From the NCBI GenBank assembly GCA_016209085.1, contig JACQWV010000110.1:1-43871 (forward strand): a DNA stretch of 43,871 bases. Direction: 5' to 3'. The stretch is from Elusimicrobiota bacterium (GTDB lineage: Bacteria; Elusimicrobiota; Elusimicrobia; Elusimicrobiales; UBA9959). This document shows positions 22,505 through 32,178 of the stretch, piece after piece; position 1 is the first letter of the stretch, and each line of letters opens with the position of its first letter. The notes below the pieces were generated by a model. It did not search any database. It saw nothing but the letters and a program-made list of their open reading frames with translations, and was not told where the DNA came from. The position numbers were made by a program, and so were the translations under genes.

Positions 22505-25500
22505 ATGAAAAATATAAAAAATAAAATAACAAGTCTTTATAGTTTTGCTTTAAAAATTATGTTTTTTACCTTTTTTATCTTTTCTTATCTATTTCCTCTA
22601 CTTCCCCATAACCTCTCCCCTATATCATTCCTCTATGCCGACCCCCCCATAAAATTCACCTATCAGGGCAATATCCGTCAGGACGGCATACTTATAAACG
22701 GAAATAGAACCATATCTTTTAGCGTGTATGATTCTTCTTATGCTCCCGCGGCATTATGGACAAGCAATCCTGAAAGCGTGTCAATTTCAACCGGAGTTTT
22801 CAGGCTTGAACTTGAGCCAAACATAAATACTCAAGACTGGAATAAGGAATTATGGCTTGAAATGGAAATACAAGGCGTGAAATTAAGTCCGCGCGAAAAA
22901 ATAAATTCGTCCATTTATTCCATCAATACCCTGCTTCATTCAGGAAAAAAATATACCACTTCTGCAACCCAGCCTTCGTCGCCGTCCCTTGGAGACCTAT
23001 GGATGGATACTGCCACAAATACGCTCAAATTCTACAATGGTTCCGGGTGGACATCAACCGCAGGCTCTGGCGCTCCACACGCAACTACCCATGCACAAGG
23101 AGGCGGCGATGCCATAACAAACCTTGGGTCTCACACTGTTACAGGAGACATTACATTAACCGGTCAGATAACCGCGTCTTCTTTTACTGCTACAAGCGCT
23201 TTAGGCGCAAAAATTGCAAGGATAGAATACGGAACAAATATAGCGGTCTCATCAGCCGCTGCGGCAAACTATGGCGGGGTATATATTTCAACCCATGCTT
23301 ATTTAAACGGCGATTTACATGCCATTAAATTATTTGGGGACATATCCGGAACTTCAGGTTTGCCGTCTGGCGACAATTTGGGAAATCATGTGGCTACCAC
23401 AACACTGAAAATGGCTGGCTTTGGTATTCTTAACAGCGGTAACGTAAGCGCTTCCTCTTTCACGGCAACAGGCACAGGCGTGTCTGCCGCGCAACTGCGG
23501 CTGGCGGACAATGTGCTGGTGTCTTCCGAAGCGCTTTCTTCTCTTGGCGCGGGCGTGCGCGTATCCACCAATATGTATATAGTGGGTTTCTCCTCGGCCG
23601 CCAAGTATTACGGCGACGGTTCAGGGCTTACCAATCTCCCAGCAGGACCCGGCGACAATCTCGGCAATCATACAGCCTCGCAGAATTTAAGCATGGCAGG
23701 ATTTGACATTGTCAATGTGGACACAATAACCGCGCAGACGCAGGGGATTTACTTAGGAACGCATGTGTTTGTAACCCAGGGCAACTTAGGAATCGGAACG
23801 ACAAGTCCTGGAGCAAAACTTGATATCGCCGGCCAGGTAAAAATAACCGGCGGATCCCCCGGGTCAGGCAAGGTGCTTACATCAGACGCTGCAGGCCTGG
23901 CCACATGGGGCACGGCAGCAGTCGCCGATAACCTTGGCAATCATGTGGCTACGACAACATTGAACATGGCGGGATTTAATATTACGAGCGTTTCAACCAT
24001 CACAGTAAGTTCAATAACCACAACCGTAGCAAGCGTAACATTCAGCACGAATGTCTATATAGTAGGGTTCTCCTCGGCTGCCAAGTATTATGGCGACGGT
24101 TCAGCGCTTACCAATCTTCCAGCTGGACCTGGCGATAACTTAGGCAGTCATATTGCCACAACAACTTTGGATATGGCCGGGTTTAATATTGTTAAAGCTG
24201 CTACGATTACGGCAAGCGGGCAGGGAGTATATTTAGGAACGCATGTTTTTGTAACGCAGGGCAACTTCGGCATCGGAACCACGAATCCAAGCACAAAACT
24301 GGAAGTTAAAGGACAAGTAAAGATTGTGGATGCCAGCCAGGGAGCGGGCAAAGTTTTAACATCAGATGCAAATGGTTTAGCCAGCTGGCAGACTCCCGGG
24401 GCAGGTTCGGGCGACAATTTGGGAAATCATGTGGCTACGACAACCTTACAGATGGGCGCTTACGGCGTGAACACCTCCAGCCACATCAGCGCAGCTGCCT
24501 TTCAAATAAAGGGCAGCACAATGGTGGCTGTATTGCCCGGTATAGACAGTATTGCTTACGGCGTATATGCAGGAACCAGCAATATAACAGGCGGGGATTA
24601 TAATGTTTTTATCGGAAATTATGCAGGAACATCCAACACGAACGGAAATAATAACACGGCGAACGGTTATTTTGCACTCCGCTCCAACACCACCGGTAAT
24701 GGTAACACAGCGAACGGCGTTTCTGTTCTCTACTTCAATACAACGGGCAATTACAACACCGCGAACGGCTATGCTGCCCTCTACTCCAACACGAGCGGCA
24801 TTTATAATACAGTGAACGGTATGGGTGCCCTCTACTACAACACGACCGGCTCCGATAACACCGCGAACGGTTATAAAGCTTTTTACTTCAATCAAACAGG
24901 TTCTGCTAATTCTGTTGTAGGTTATCAAGCTGCTTATGGCGTATCCGGGAATTCCTTTTCAAGCTCAACGATTATGGGTTATCAGGCAGGGTATGGTCTG
25001 ACTACCGGTTCTGATAACACTTTCTTTGGCTGGCAGGCAGGGTACAATGTAACAAGCGGAACAGGCAACATAATTATTGGATATAACCAAAATGCGCCAT
25101 TAGCGACAACTAATAATTTCCTTAACATCGGCGGCGTACTTTACGGCGACTTGTCAGCAAAGACCATAGGGATAAGCACCCGCGCGCCGCAGGCCGCGCT
25201 GGACATTGTTTCCACCGGCACTGCTGCAAATCAGATGGCGCAAATCTGGCGGGACGGTTCAGGCGTGATAGTCGGCTCTATGTCGGCTACCGGCGTGTTT
25301 AAAGCGGTAAAACTTTTGGGCGACGGCTCAGGGCTTACCAATCTCCCAGCGGGACCCGGCGACAATCTGGGCAATCATACGGCCACGACAACATTAAACA
25401 TGGCTAATTATGGAATAATAAATGTCTCAACTTCTACTTTTAATGGATATATAGATGTAAAAAGTACAGAGGGATACAAAATAGATGGTGTTACTGTACT

Positions 25501-27316
25501 TAGAAGTTCTTCTGCTTTAAATAGCACTTTTATAGGACAAAATGCAGGTAGGATAAATACCGGGAACTCTAATACTTTTGCAGGCTATAATGCAGGCTAC
25601 AATAACACTACGGGCAGTGAGAACGCCTTTTTTGGTCTTAACACAGGCCTATATAATACTACGGGCGCTAATAACGCCTTTTTTGGTTCTTATGTAGGCC
25701 GCGCTAACACTACAGGCGGTATGAACGCCTTTGTAGGTTCTCTTGCAGGCTACCTTAACACTGAAGGTGGGGGGAACTCCATTTTAGGTGCTTATGCAGG
25801 CTACGAAAACACTACAGGCTCTTATAACTCTATTGTGGGTTATTATGCAGGCTTAAGAAATCAAACAGGTAACTATAATTGTATATTTGGCTCTCTTGCT
25901 GGCGGTTCTGCTGGTAGTGCTAATTCTTTTTCAAGCTCAACGATTATGGGATATAAGGCAGGCTATAACCTAACCACTGGAAGCGATAATTTGCTTTTGG
26001 GATTTCAGTCAGGGGACAGTTTAACCACAGGTTCAAGGAATATAATCATCGGTTACAATACAGATGCTCCCTTGGCAACGACAAATGACCACATGAACAT
26101 CGGTAATTTAGTATACGGTAATTTGTCCATCGGCAACGTGGGAATCGGAACGACCGACCCATTAGCAAAACTTGAAGTAGCCGGTCAGATTAAAATCACC
26201 GGCGGAACGCCTGGCGCAAATAAGGTTCTTACCTCTGATGCAGCGGGTTTGGCAACATGGCAAACGCCAGCCAGTGGTGCGGGTGACAATTTAGGAAATC
26301 ACATAGCAACAACTACATTAAGCATGGCTGGATTTAATATAACCAACATCGCCACAATGACTGCAAGCGGCCAAGGCATCTACTTGGGCACGCATGTGTT
26401 TGTAACCCAGGGTAATCTTGGCATTGGCACAACAGCAACGGCCTATAAACTGGATGTCCAAGGTCCTATTAATTTAAATGATTTCACCGACTTCAACAAC
26501 GGCAGCACAGGGAGAATCACTTGGGGCAGTGGCCAGTTCATAATGACATCCAAAGGCATTTATGACATGGTATTGGCGACGAATGACTCATTGGTTCGTT
26601 TAATAATCAAAAAGGACAGCGGCAATGTCGGCATCGGGACGACGGGGCCGGACCAGAAACTGACTGTGGCCGGAAACATCAGCCAGACAGGCGTGCTGAT
26701 CTCCAGCGGCACAGGAAACAACTATTTCGCCGGCAACATCGGCATTGGGACCACGGATCCTGGAGCGAAATTGCAAGTCGGCGATGGTAGCGCCGATATA
26801 CGGACACTGGTCAAATCGAATAACTCATATCAGTTTGGAGCCATGAATTCTTCCGGAAATGCTTTCTATTATGGCGTGACTCAAGACGTAATTCCTAATG
26901 GTGTTATTAGCAATTATGCCGGTACAGCGATAATTACTTTTCTCAATAACGGCAATGTCGGCATCGGGACGACGGGGCCGGGAAGCAGGTTTGAGGTAGT
27001 AGGCGGCAGTTCAACATTCAGAGGCAGTGACAGTAATTCAGCGATAGCAGGGTTTACGGATGCGGGCGGGAATTACAGGGTAATGATTTCAACAACAGGC
27101 AACGTCGGCATCGGTACGACGAGTCCTCAAAGTACTCTTCATGTTCCTGATGGGAAGTATGCGCAGTTTGAGGATAACAACGCCGGAGTTCCTCCAGCCG
27201 CGGATTGTGATGCGGATGCTGAGAGAGGACGATTCAGTATTGACACAACAAATAACAGACTCTATATATGCAATGGAGCAACAAGAGGCTGGGATTATAT
27301 TACGTTGACGGATTAG
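22505..27316 (+). CDS. Giant tail-fibre/YadA-like repeat surface protein
   Basis: 1603 residues. A long hydrophobic signal region (about 1-46) precedes a domain reading KFTYQGNIRQDG ... SFSVYDSS ... VSISTGVFRLELEPN ... KLSPREKINSSIYSI, the N-terminal module common in secreted proteins with fibre-like tails. Then come repeated units: YYGDGSGLTNLPAGPGDNLG, NHVATTTLxMAGFxI, and GIGTTxPxAKLxIxGQVKI. Two blocks (about 679-810 and 1002-1142) are YadA-head-like (NTTGSDNTANGYKAxx). No outer-membrane anchor, chaperone peptidase or sorting domain is visible at the end (ICNGATRGWDYITLTD). A GAGG ribosome-binding site precedes the ATG. Likely a trimeric beta-rich fibre on the cell surface; the function in adhesion is inferred. 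Confidence 0.88.
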   Translation: MKNIKNKITSLYSFALKIMFFTFFIFSYLFPLLPHNLSPISFLYADPPIKFTYQGNIRQDGILINGNRTISFSVYDSSYAPAALWTSNPESVSISTGVFRLELEPNINTQDWNKELWLEMEIQGVKLSPREKINSSIYSINTLLHSGKKYTTSATQPSSPSLGDLWMDTATNTLKFYNGSGWTSTAGSGAPHATTHAQGGGDAITNLGSHTVTGDITLTGQITASSFTATSALGAKIARIEYGTNIAVSSAAAANYGGVYISTHAYLNGDLHAIKLFGDISGTSGLPSGDNLGNHVATTTLKMAGFGILNSGNVSASSFTATGTGVSAAQLRLADNVLVSSEALSSLGAGVRVSTNMYIVGFSSAAKYYGDGSGLTNLPAGPGDNLGNHTASQNLSMAGFDIVNVDTITAQTQGIYLGTHVFVTQGNLGIGTTSPGAKLDIAGQVKITGGSPGSGKVLTSDAAGLATWGTAAVADNLGNHVATTTLNMAGFNITSVSTITVSSITTTVASVTFSTNVYIVGFSSAAKYYGDGSALTNLPAGPGDNLGSHIATTTLDMAGFNIVKAATITASGQGVYLGTHVFVTQGNFGIGTTNPSTKLEVKGQVKIVDASQGAGKVLTSDANGLASWQTPGAGSGDNLGNHVATTTLQMGAYGVNTSSHISAAAFQIKGSTMVAVLPGIDSIAYGVYAGTSNITGGDYNVFIGNYAGTSNTNGNNNTANGYFALRSNTTGNGNTANGVSVLYFNTTGNYNTANGYAALYSNTSGIYNTVNGMGALYYNTTGSDNTANGYKAFYFNQTGSANSVVGYQAAYGVSGNSFSSSTIMGYQAGYGLTTGSDNTFFGWQAGYNVTSGTGNIIIGYNQNAPLATTNNFLNIGGVLYGDLSAKTIGISTRAPQAALDIVSTGTAANQMAQIWRDGSGVIVGSMSATGVFKAVKLLGDGSGLTNLPAGPGDNLGNHTATTTLNMANYGIINVSTSTFNGYIDVKSTEGYKIDGVTVLRSSSALNSTFIGQNAGRINTGNSNTFAGYNAGYNNTTGSENAFFGLNTGLYNTTGANNAFFGSYVGRANTTGGMNAFVGSLAGYLNTEGGGNSILGAYAGYENTTGSYNSIVGYYAGLRNQTGNYNCIFGSLAGGSAGSANSFSSSTIMGYKAGYNLTTGSDNLLLGFQSGDSLTTGSRNIIIGYNTDAPLATTNDHMNIGNLVYGNLSIGNVGIGTTDPLAKLEVAGQIKITGGTPGANKVLTSDAAGLATWQTPASGAGDNLGNHIATTTLSMAGFNITNIATMTASGQGIYLGTHVFVTQGNLGIGTTATAYKLDVQGPINLNDFTDFNNGSTGRITWGSGQFIMTSKGIYDMVLATNDSLVRLIIKKDSGNVGIGTTGPDQKLTVAGNISQTGVLISSGTGNNYFAGNIGIGTTDPGAKLQVGDGSADIRTLVKSNNSYQFGAMNSSGNAFYYGVTQDVIPNGVISNYAGTAIITFLNNGNVGIGTTGPGSRFEVVGGSSTFRGSDSNSAIAGFTDAGGNYRVMISTTGNVGIGTTSPQSTLHVPDGKYAQFEDNNAGVPPAADCDADAERGRFSIDTTNNRLYICNGATRGWDYITLTD
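24541..24930 (+). repeat. YadA-head-like repeat block 1 in the surface protein
   Basis: Repeats of about 16-20 residues of the form N-T-T-G-x-x-N-T-A-N-G-Y-x-A-L, encoded by partly conserved nucleotide units (AACACGACCGGC..., GCGAACGG). Typical of trimeric left-handed beta-roll heads. Confidence 0.75.
25510..25930 (+). repeat. YadA-head-like repeat block 2 in the surface protein
   Basis: A second set with a different consensus, N-T-T-G-x-x-N-A-F-F-G-x-x-x-G-x-x, encoded with lower GC and different codons from block 1. Suggests separate origin or rapid divergence of the two blocks. Confidence 0.7.
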
Positions 27317-27559
27317 GGAAGAAAAATGATTTAAAAATCCACCTCCCGAGTTTTGAGGCAGGATTTAAATATTTAGATGATTTTTATAAATTACCCTTAA
27401 ATTATGGGGTCATTTGTAAATAATATGGCGTAAGGGGAGTAAAATAAAGAGGAAAAAAGGCATCGATTGCCAATGAAAACCTGATATGATTTGTTTGTAA
27501 AAACATAAAGAAATCAAGGATGCAATTCATTAAGCCCGCTTCTTAACGACAGGGACAGC

Positions 27560-27946
27560 GTGAAAATATATTACGGTTTTTATGACACGCGGGAAATACA
27601 ACGTGGAGATATAGCGGTTTTGCGCGCAGCTTCCCGCACTGACCCCATTATAAATATCGTGCGCGCCGTGCCAGGCGACAGATTTGAATTAAAAGACCTG
27701 GAGGAAGGCGGCACCCTGCTGCTGATAAACGGCGCCGAACTTAAAAATTCAGCCGGCCGGCCGTATAAATTCAGCGGGAAAAGAAAACAGATGCTTTCGC
27801 TTTATGAACGGGATTACAAAGGCGTAATTCCCGCAAACAGTTATCTTTTGCTTGGGAATCTTGCCGAAGGCTCGCTTGACAGCAGCCGCTTCGGCCTTGT
27901 GGAGAAAGCGGCTATAATAGGCAAAGCGTCGTCCAGCGACAAATAA
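27560..27946 (+). CDS. Degenerate signal peptidase I-like (S26) protein
   Basis: The product matches the catalytic-domain region of type I signal peptidases (REIQRGDIAVLRA, IVRAVPGDRFELKD, VIPANSYLLLGN, GSLDSSRFGLVEKA). Upstream of the GTG start the same frame reads GCNSLSPLLNDRDSV, like the SMSPL serine box, but a stop codon precedes it and no membrane anchor can be made. The catalytic Lys of the KRVVGLPGD box is Val here and GDNR has become GNLA. I judge it inactive or a remnant. It lies between the surface protein and an ATPase gene and might once have processed surface-protein precursors. Confidence 0.7.
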   Translation: MKIYYGFYDTREIQRGDIAVLRAASRTDPIINIVRAVPGDRFELKDLEEGGTLLLINGAELKNSAGRPYKFSGKRKQMLSLYERDYKGVIPANSYLLLGNLAEGSLDSSRFGLVEKAAIIGKASSSDK

Positions 27947-28022
27947 AGAATAAAGGGGACATAGGCTGCTTTTTTAAGGAAGGAGGGGATGTTGTGGGAT
28001 CAGGTTTTGAATTTTTGTCTGC

Positions 28023-28051
28023 TTGACTATTATAATATTATATATTAAAAT
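28023..28051 (+). promoter_or_regulatory. Promoter TTGACT-17 nt-TAAAAT before the ATPase gene
   Basis: TTGACT (28023-28028) and TAAAAT (28046-28051) with an optimal 17-nt spacer. The -10 box ends 8 nt before the ATG, implying a leaderless or near-leaderless transcript. One of the clearest promoters in the window. Confidence 0.6.
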
Positions 28052-28059
28052 ACCTTAAT

Positions 28060-29217
28060 ATGTATATAAAAAGATTGATAGAAAAAACAATTGAACAGGT
28101 CAGGACCACTTTTCCGGCTGTAGTCATTACAGGTCCTCGGCAATCAGGTAAAAGCACGCTTCTTAAACATATTATCCAAGATCCAGACCGCATTGTTACT
28201 CTTGAAAATCCCGATGTGCGTTTGCTGATAATGGAAGACCCATTGTTTTTTCTTCAGTCGCGCAAAAAACCGCTTGTCCTTGACGAGATTCAGTATCTTC
28301 CCATTATTACAACGTATCTAAAAATCTTCATAGACAAGGAAAGGATTCCGGGGCAATGGTTTATTACCGGCTCACAGCAGTTTTCCGTTATGAAAAATGT
28401 TTCGGAATCTCTTGCAGGCAGGGCCGCTATTCTTGTTCTTCCGCCGTTCCATCTCCAGGAACGAAAAGATGTTAAGAATCTCGGGGATTTTATGTTTTCA
28501 AGCAGCTATCCCGAACTTTGTGTGAAGAAAAATATAAACAGAACAATCTGGTTTTCCAGTTATCTTCAGACATATCTGGAAAGGGATTTGCGTGCATTGA
28601 TTAATGTAAACGACCTCAAAGATTTTGAACAGTTTCTCCGCTTGCTTGCCGCCCGCGCGGGGCAGATACTTAATCTTTCCGGGATTTCAGCTGAGATGGG
28701 CATAAGCGTGCCTACTGTGAAAAGGTGGGTATCTGCTCTTGAGGCAAGTTATATCGTTTATCTCCTGCCTCCGCTCTACAATAACTACGGAAAACGGATA
28801 ATAAAATCGCCTAAATTGTATTTTTACGATATGGGGCTATTGAATTATCTTTTAAGGATGCCGGACGCACAAACCCTTCTGAATTCCCCGTTGGCCGGGG
28901 CGCTGTTTGAAAATGCAGTAGTATCCGAGATACTTAAAAAAAAATTAGCCGAAGGAATACAGCCGGAACTTTATTTTTGGCGTTCCCAGAGCGGAGTGGA
29001 AATAGATTTAATAACCAGGGAAAATGGAAGGTTTATTCCTTATGAGATTAAATTGTCCTCCATTATTCGGCCGCAGTTTTTTAAAAATCTGGCATACTGG
29101 CTGGCGCTGGAAAAAGACGGAGGGCCTGGCCGTCTTATCACAAATTGCTCGCAAGACTTACCTATGCCTCATGGCATTAAAAATATTCATTGGGAAAATC
29201 TGGGGTTAGGGGGGTAG
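28060..29217 (+). CDS. AAA-type ATPase with DUF4143 domain
   Basis: The N-terminal AAA_14-like ATPase has Walker A GPRQSGKSTLL (about residues 25-35) and Walker B KPLVLDEIQYLP. The C-terminal DUF4143 part (SSYLQTYLERDLRALINV, SVPTVKRWVSALEASYIVYLLPP, LYFYDMGLLNYLL, YFWRSQSGVEIDLI) includes a nuclease-like D...E-x-K pattern typical of this widespread family. Cellular role is unknown; the family is scattered and often laterally transferred. It stands as its own unit with its own promoter. Confidence 0.92.
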   Translation: MYIKRLIEKTIEQVRTTFPAVVITGPRQSGKSTLLKHIIQDPDRIVTLENPDVRLLIMEDPLFFLQSRKKPLVLDEIQYLPIITTYLKIFIDKERIPGQWFITGSQQFSVMKNVSESLAGRAAILVLPPFHLQERKDVKNLGDFMFSSSYPELCVKKNINRTIWFSSYLQTYLERDLRALINVNDLKDFEQFLRLLAARAGQILNLSGISAEMGISVPTVKRWVSALEASYIVYLLPPLYNNYGKRIIKSPKLYFYDMGLLNYLLRMPDAQTLLNSPLAGALFENAVVSEILKKKLAEGIQPELYFWRSQSGVEIDLITRENGRFIPYEIKLSSIIRPQFFKNLAYWLALEKDGGPGRLITNCSQDLPMPHGIKNIHWENLGLGG

Positions 29218-29290
29218 GAAAATAGGAAAATGGGACGGTTCTATTTTATTGGCGGCAGATAACCGGAAAGCCGCAATTGTAGCCTTCGGG

Positions 29291-29314
29291 TTTATTCATA
29301 ATTTTTTCAGGATT
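29291..29314. repeat. 24-bp duplicate of a response-regulator start region
   Basis: 24 bp identical to 20998-21021, which covers the ATG and leader of the response regulator at 20296-21006. Here, on the minus strand, it gives only a 17-codon dead-end frame (MNKPEGYNCGF...). Likely a relic of a rearrangement. Confidence 0.6.
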
Positions 29315-29343
29315 GCAGCGCTCTTTCATTGTAAAATATTAAT

Positions 29344-31074
29344 ATGAATAAAACATGGAGACGTGCTTTTATCTTATCGGCAGCCGGGGTTTTGCTATTC
29401 GGCTTTTCCTTGTTGAAAGCCGGAAGTCCGGGTTCAAGCGGAGGATTGTTTTTAAATTATTCTCCTGGTCCAAGGGGCTCGGCTATGGCGGACGCTTTCA
29501 GTTCAATAACCGACGACGCTTACGCAAGTTATTTTAATCCAGCTGGTTTGAGTGATGTTGAAAACTTTCAGTTTGGCACTACCTATAATTTGTCGTTTGA
29601 AGGGATTAGACATCAATATCTTGTTTTCGCTTACCCTTATAAACCCGGAAATGTGTTTACTTTGAACTACAACGGTTTATCTTATGGCAATATAGACGGT
29701 TATGACGCCGTCGGAACAACGAAATGGAATATAGACGCGGGAGATTTCTCTCTGGGCTTTTCTTACGGGAAAACTCTGACAAAAGACGAGATTGAAAGGC
29801 CGGTTTTAAACGCCGGGGGAACGTTTAAATATATAAATGAAAAATTGGACAATGTCTCAGCAAGAACTTTTGCTTTTGATTTAGGGGCAGTTTACGCTTT
29901 GCGCCCTGATAAATACTGGCTTAAAAAAATTCAGGCGCAAGAATTCAGATTTTCCGCCGTCGCCAAAAATATAGGGCCAGGACTTAAGTTTGATAAAGAG
30001 TCTTCTCCTTTGCCAATGTCTTTTATTTTGGGCTCTTCGTGGCATATGCATCCATGGGGAAGCCATAAATTAATACTCGCTTTGGATAATGTTTTCGCGG
30101 TTGATGATAAATATAAAATTTGTTTCGGCGCGGAATATTTTCTCTTTCAACTGTTGGGGGTGAGATTTGGATATGAAACCAATAAATACATAGGTTCAAA
30201 ATTCAGATTTGGCGTGGGTTTCAGGCTTTCTTTTGTGGACATTGATTATTCCATGACTCCTTTCGGCGAATTGGGCAATATGCAGAAAATAGGAATTTTG
30301 GCGAGATTCGGATATAAAAAAGAGAAACAGCCTTTAAAAGGCGAAATTATGAGGGTTGAAGACGCTAAAGTTGTCGCTCCCAGAGAAAAAATTGAAGAGC
30401 TTCAAACATTCGCCGCGGATTTTACTAAATTGGCGGAAAAGAATATTGTAGAACGCGACTATCTATCGGCCGAACAAAACTTAAAGAAAGCTTTTAATCT
30501 GGAGCCGAATTTGAGAAATGACAAATGGGGGAAAATAGAAAAAAATCTAAGCGAGATAAACAAGGAAATGAAATTTGAGGAAATGCCCGAAAAACTCGGG
30601 GTTTTAAAAGGCGGCGGAGAACAGGCGGATTTGGCGCACAGAACCATAAGAAATTTTATAAATGGCGAAAACGACAAGGCGTATCTTCTTGCTCATATAA
30701 CTTATGGAACGGACCTAAATGGAAATACAATTTATGAGGAATTGTTGAACGCTATTTGCAAATTTTTGGGAAGAGGCGTCACAAGAGACGCAATATTGCC
30801 GGAAAAGTCCTGGATAACGCAAAAATCTAAAAGTTCGGCAAGTTATTTCTACACCAGGGAGTTTAACAAGGTCGTTCGGGAATGCGAGGAAATTATTTTG
30901 ATTGACGACTCAAATTATATCGTCTGGTCAAGGTTAGGTTCGGCTTATTATATGCTCGGAGATTATGAAAAAGCGAAAAAAGCGTATTTGAAAGCGGTTG
31001 AGATAAATCCCTCAGACGGGGCTACCTTGGAGTTTTTGAAAGAAAAAGGATGGATGAAAGATAAGGCAGAATGA
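29344..31074 (+). CDS. PorV/FadL-like outer-membrane barrel with C-terminal TPR region
   Basis: A signal peptide is followed by the PorV/UPF0164 hallmark GPRGSAMADAFSSITDDAYASYFNPAGLS, then about 300 residues of alternating beta-strand sequence ending near ILARFGYKK (residue about 327), giving a beta-barrel. The remaining 240 residues are helical, with TPR units including YIVWSRLGSAYYMLGDYEKAKKAYLKAVEINP, facing the periplasm or surface. In Bacteroidota PorV shuttles type IX cargo. The barrel-TPR fusion could link the outer membrane to the motor genes downstream. A TAAAAT box lies 6 nt before the ATG with no ribosome-binding site. Confidence 0.85.
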   Translation: MNKTWRRAFILSAAGVLLFGFSLLKAGSPGSSGGLFLNYSPGPRGSAMADAFSSITDDAYASYFNPAGLSDVENFQFGTTYNLSFEGIRHQYLVFAYPYKPGNVFTLNYNGLSYGNIDGYDAVGTTKWNIDAGDFSLGFSYGKTLTKDEIERPVLNAGGTFKYINEKLDNVSARTFAFDLGAVYALRPDKYWLKKIQAQEFRFSAVAKNIGPGLKFDKESSPLPMSFILGSSWHMHPWGSHKLILALDNVFAVDDKYKICFGAEYFLFQLLGVRFGYETNKYIGSKFRFGVGFRLSFVDIDYSMTPFGELGNMQKIGILARFGYKKEKQPLKGEIMRVEDAKVVAPREKIEELQTFAADFTKLAEKNIVERDYLSAEQNLKKAFNLEPNLRNDKWGKIEKNLSEINKEMKFEEMPEKLGVLKGGGEQADLAHRTIRNFINGENDKAYLLAHITYGTDLNGNTIYEELLNAICKFLGRGVTRDAILPEKSWITQKSKSSASYFYTREFNKVVRECEEIILIDDSNYIVWSRLGSAYYMLGDYEKAKKAYLKAVEINPSDGATLEFLKEKGWMKDKAE

Positions 31075-31085
31075 TAAGTGGATTT

Positions 31086-31134
31086 ACCCCCTCTCCGTCT
31101 CCCCCTTTGTTTAAGGGGGAGAATAAGCGGGGGT
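31086..31134. repeat. CCCCC-type palindromic repeat between genes
   Basis: Outer ACCCCC/GGGGGT and inner CCCCCTT/AAGGGGG stems, related to the in-gene element at 9055-9103. It lies 11 nt past the PorV-like stop and could act as a terminator, though no T run follows. Confidence 0.65.
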
Positions 31135-31197
31135 GATCCTTTATGGGGCAATCCACTTCCGCAATTAACGGAGTAGTGCTATATACTTTACACTTAT

Positions 31198-32136
31198 ATG
31201 GAAATATTTTTTGTCATAGGGATACCGGTATTGATGCTGGTTCTTGGAGGCGCCTTTCTGGCAGTTGTCAAGACAACCGGTTTTCTTGAATCAAGTTATT
31301 TTAACACAAGACAAAAAATTTCAAACGCGGTGATACAAAATTATATGCAGGTAATAGGCATGGCTCAGACTCAAATATATCAAAGAAGCAAAGAACTTGA
31401 ATTTATCAGTCAGAAACTGGCTTTGAGCAATGAGGAATTGGCGAGATTGAACGATATGAAGTCTAAATTTTTATCCATGGTTGTGCACGACGTGCGCAGC
31501 CCGCTGGCTTCAATTAAAGGTTTCAGCGAATTGCTGATGAAAATAAGAACGGATGAGAAAAGCAAAATATATGCGGATAATGTAATAAAGGCTTCCGAAC
31601 ACATGGCAAGGCTCGTTTCCGATTTGACGGATTTGGCCATGATAGAAGCTGGAAAACTAAGAATAGAAAAAAGCCTTTTTCACTTTCCCGATGCGGCGAC
31701 TTACATCCTGCCTTCAATGAGAGTGCATGCGGAAAAACAGGGAGTAATTTTAATTGAACATCCTTTGCTGGAAGGAATTTATGTGAACGGAGACAGATTT
31801 AGACTTTCTCAGGTTCTTATGAACTTGCTTAATAACGCGATTAAATTTACTCCAGCTGGCAAGACTGTTGAACTTATGTTCAGAAAAGAAGGGCAGAGTG
31901 TTTTGACTATAGTCAAAGATTCGGGTATTGGGCTGCATCCGAGCGATATTCAAAAAGTTTTTGAAAAATTTTATCAAGCACAACATCAAAAAGACGAGAA
32001 TTTGAGAGAAAAAGGTTGGGGACTCGGTTTGTCCATAGCGCAAGAGATTGTTCACGCGCATAAAGGAGAAATCTGGGTTAACAGCAAGGGGCTCGGCAAA
32101 GGCTCCACTTTTATTTTTAAGGTGCCAATGGCGTAA
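31198..32136 (+). CDS. Membrane-anchored sensor histidine kinase
   Basis: 312 residues: one N-terminal membrane helix (about 2-24), a coiled linker, HisKA with phospho-acceptor H97 (SMVVHDVRSPLASIKGFSELL), and HATPase_c with N box LMNLLNNAIKF, G1 DSGIGL and G2 GWGLGLSIAQEIV. There is no recognisable periplasmic sensor domain, so the input is probably membrane- or contact-based. It is followed 42 nt later by motA and is the likely partner of one of the response regulators at 19-21 kb. A TATACT box lies 10 nt before the ATG with no ribosome-binding site. Confidence 0.93.
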   Translation: MEIFFVIGIPVLMLVLGGAFLAVVKTTGFLESSYFNTRQKISNAVIQNYMQVIGMAQTQIYQRSKELEFISQKLALSNEELARLNDMKSKFLSMVVHDVRSPLASIKGFSELLMKIRTDEKSKIYADNVIKASEHMARLVSDLTDLAMIEAGKLRIEKSLFHFPDAATYILPSMRVHAEKQGVILIEHPLLEGIYVNGDRFRLSQVLMNLLNNAIKFTPAGKTVELMFRKEGQSVLTIVKDSGIGLHPSDIQKVFEKFYQAQHQKDENLREKGWGLGLSIAQEIVHAHKGEIWVNSKGLGKGSTFIFKVPMA

Positions 32137-32178
32137 AATAGCCAATAGCGAAATAGGGAATTGCAGTTAAGGAGAAAC

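Noticed and set aside
24541-25930. Regular repeats that might be a CRISPR array
   Set aside because: They lie in one long open frame, vary in length and sequence, and encode YadA-like repeats; there are no identical repeats with unique spacers and no cas genes.
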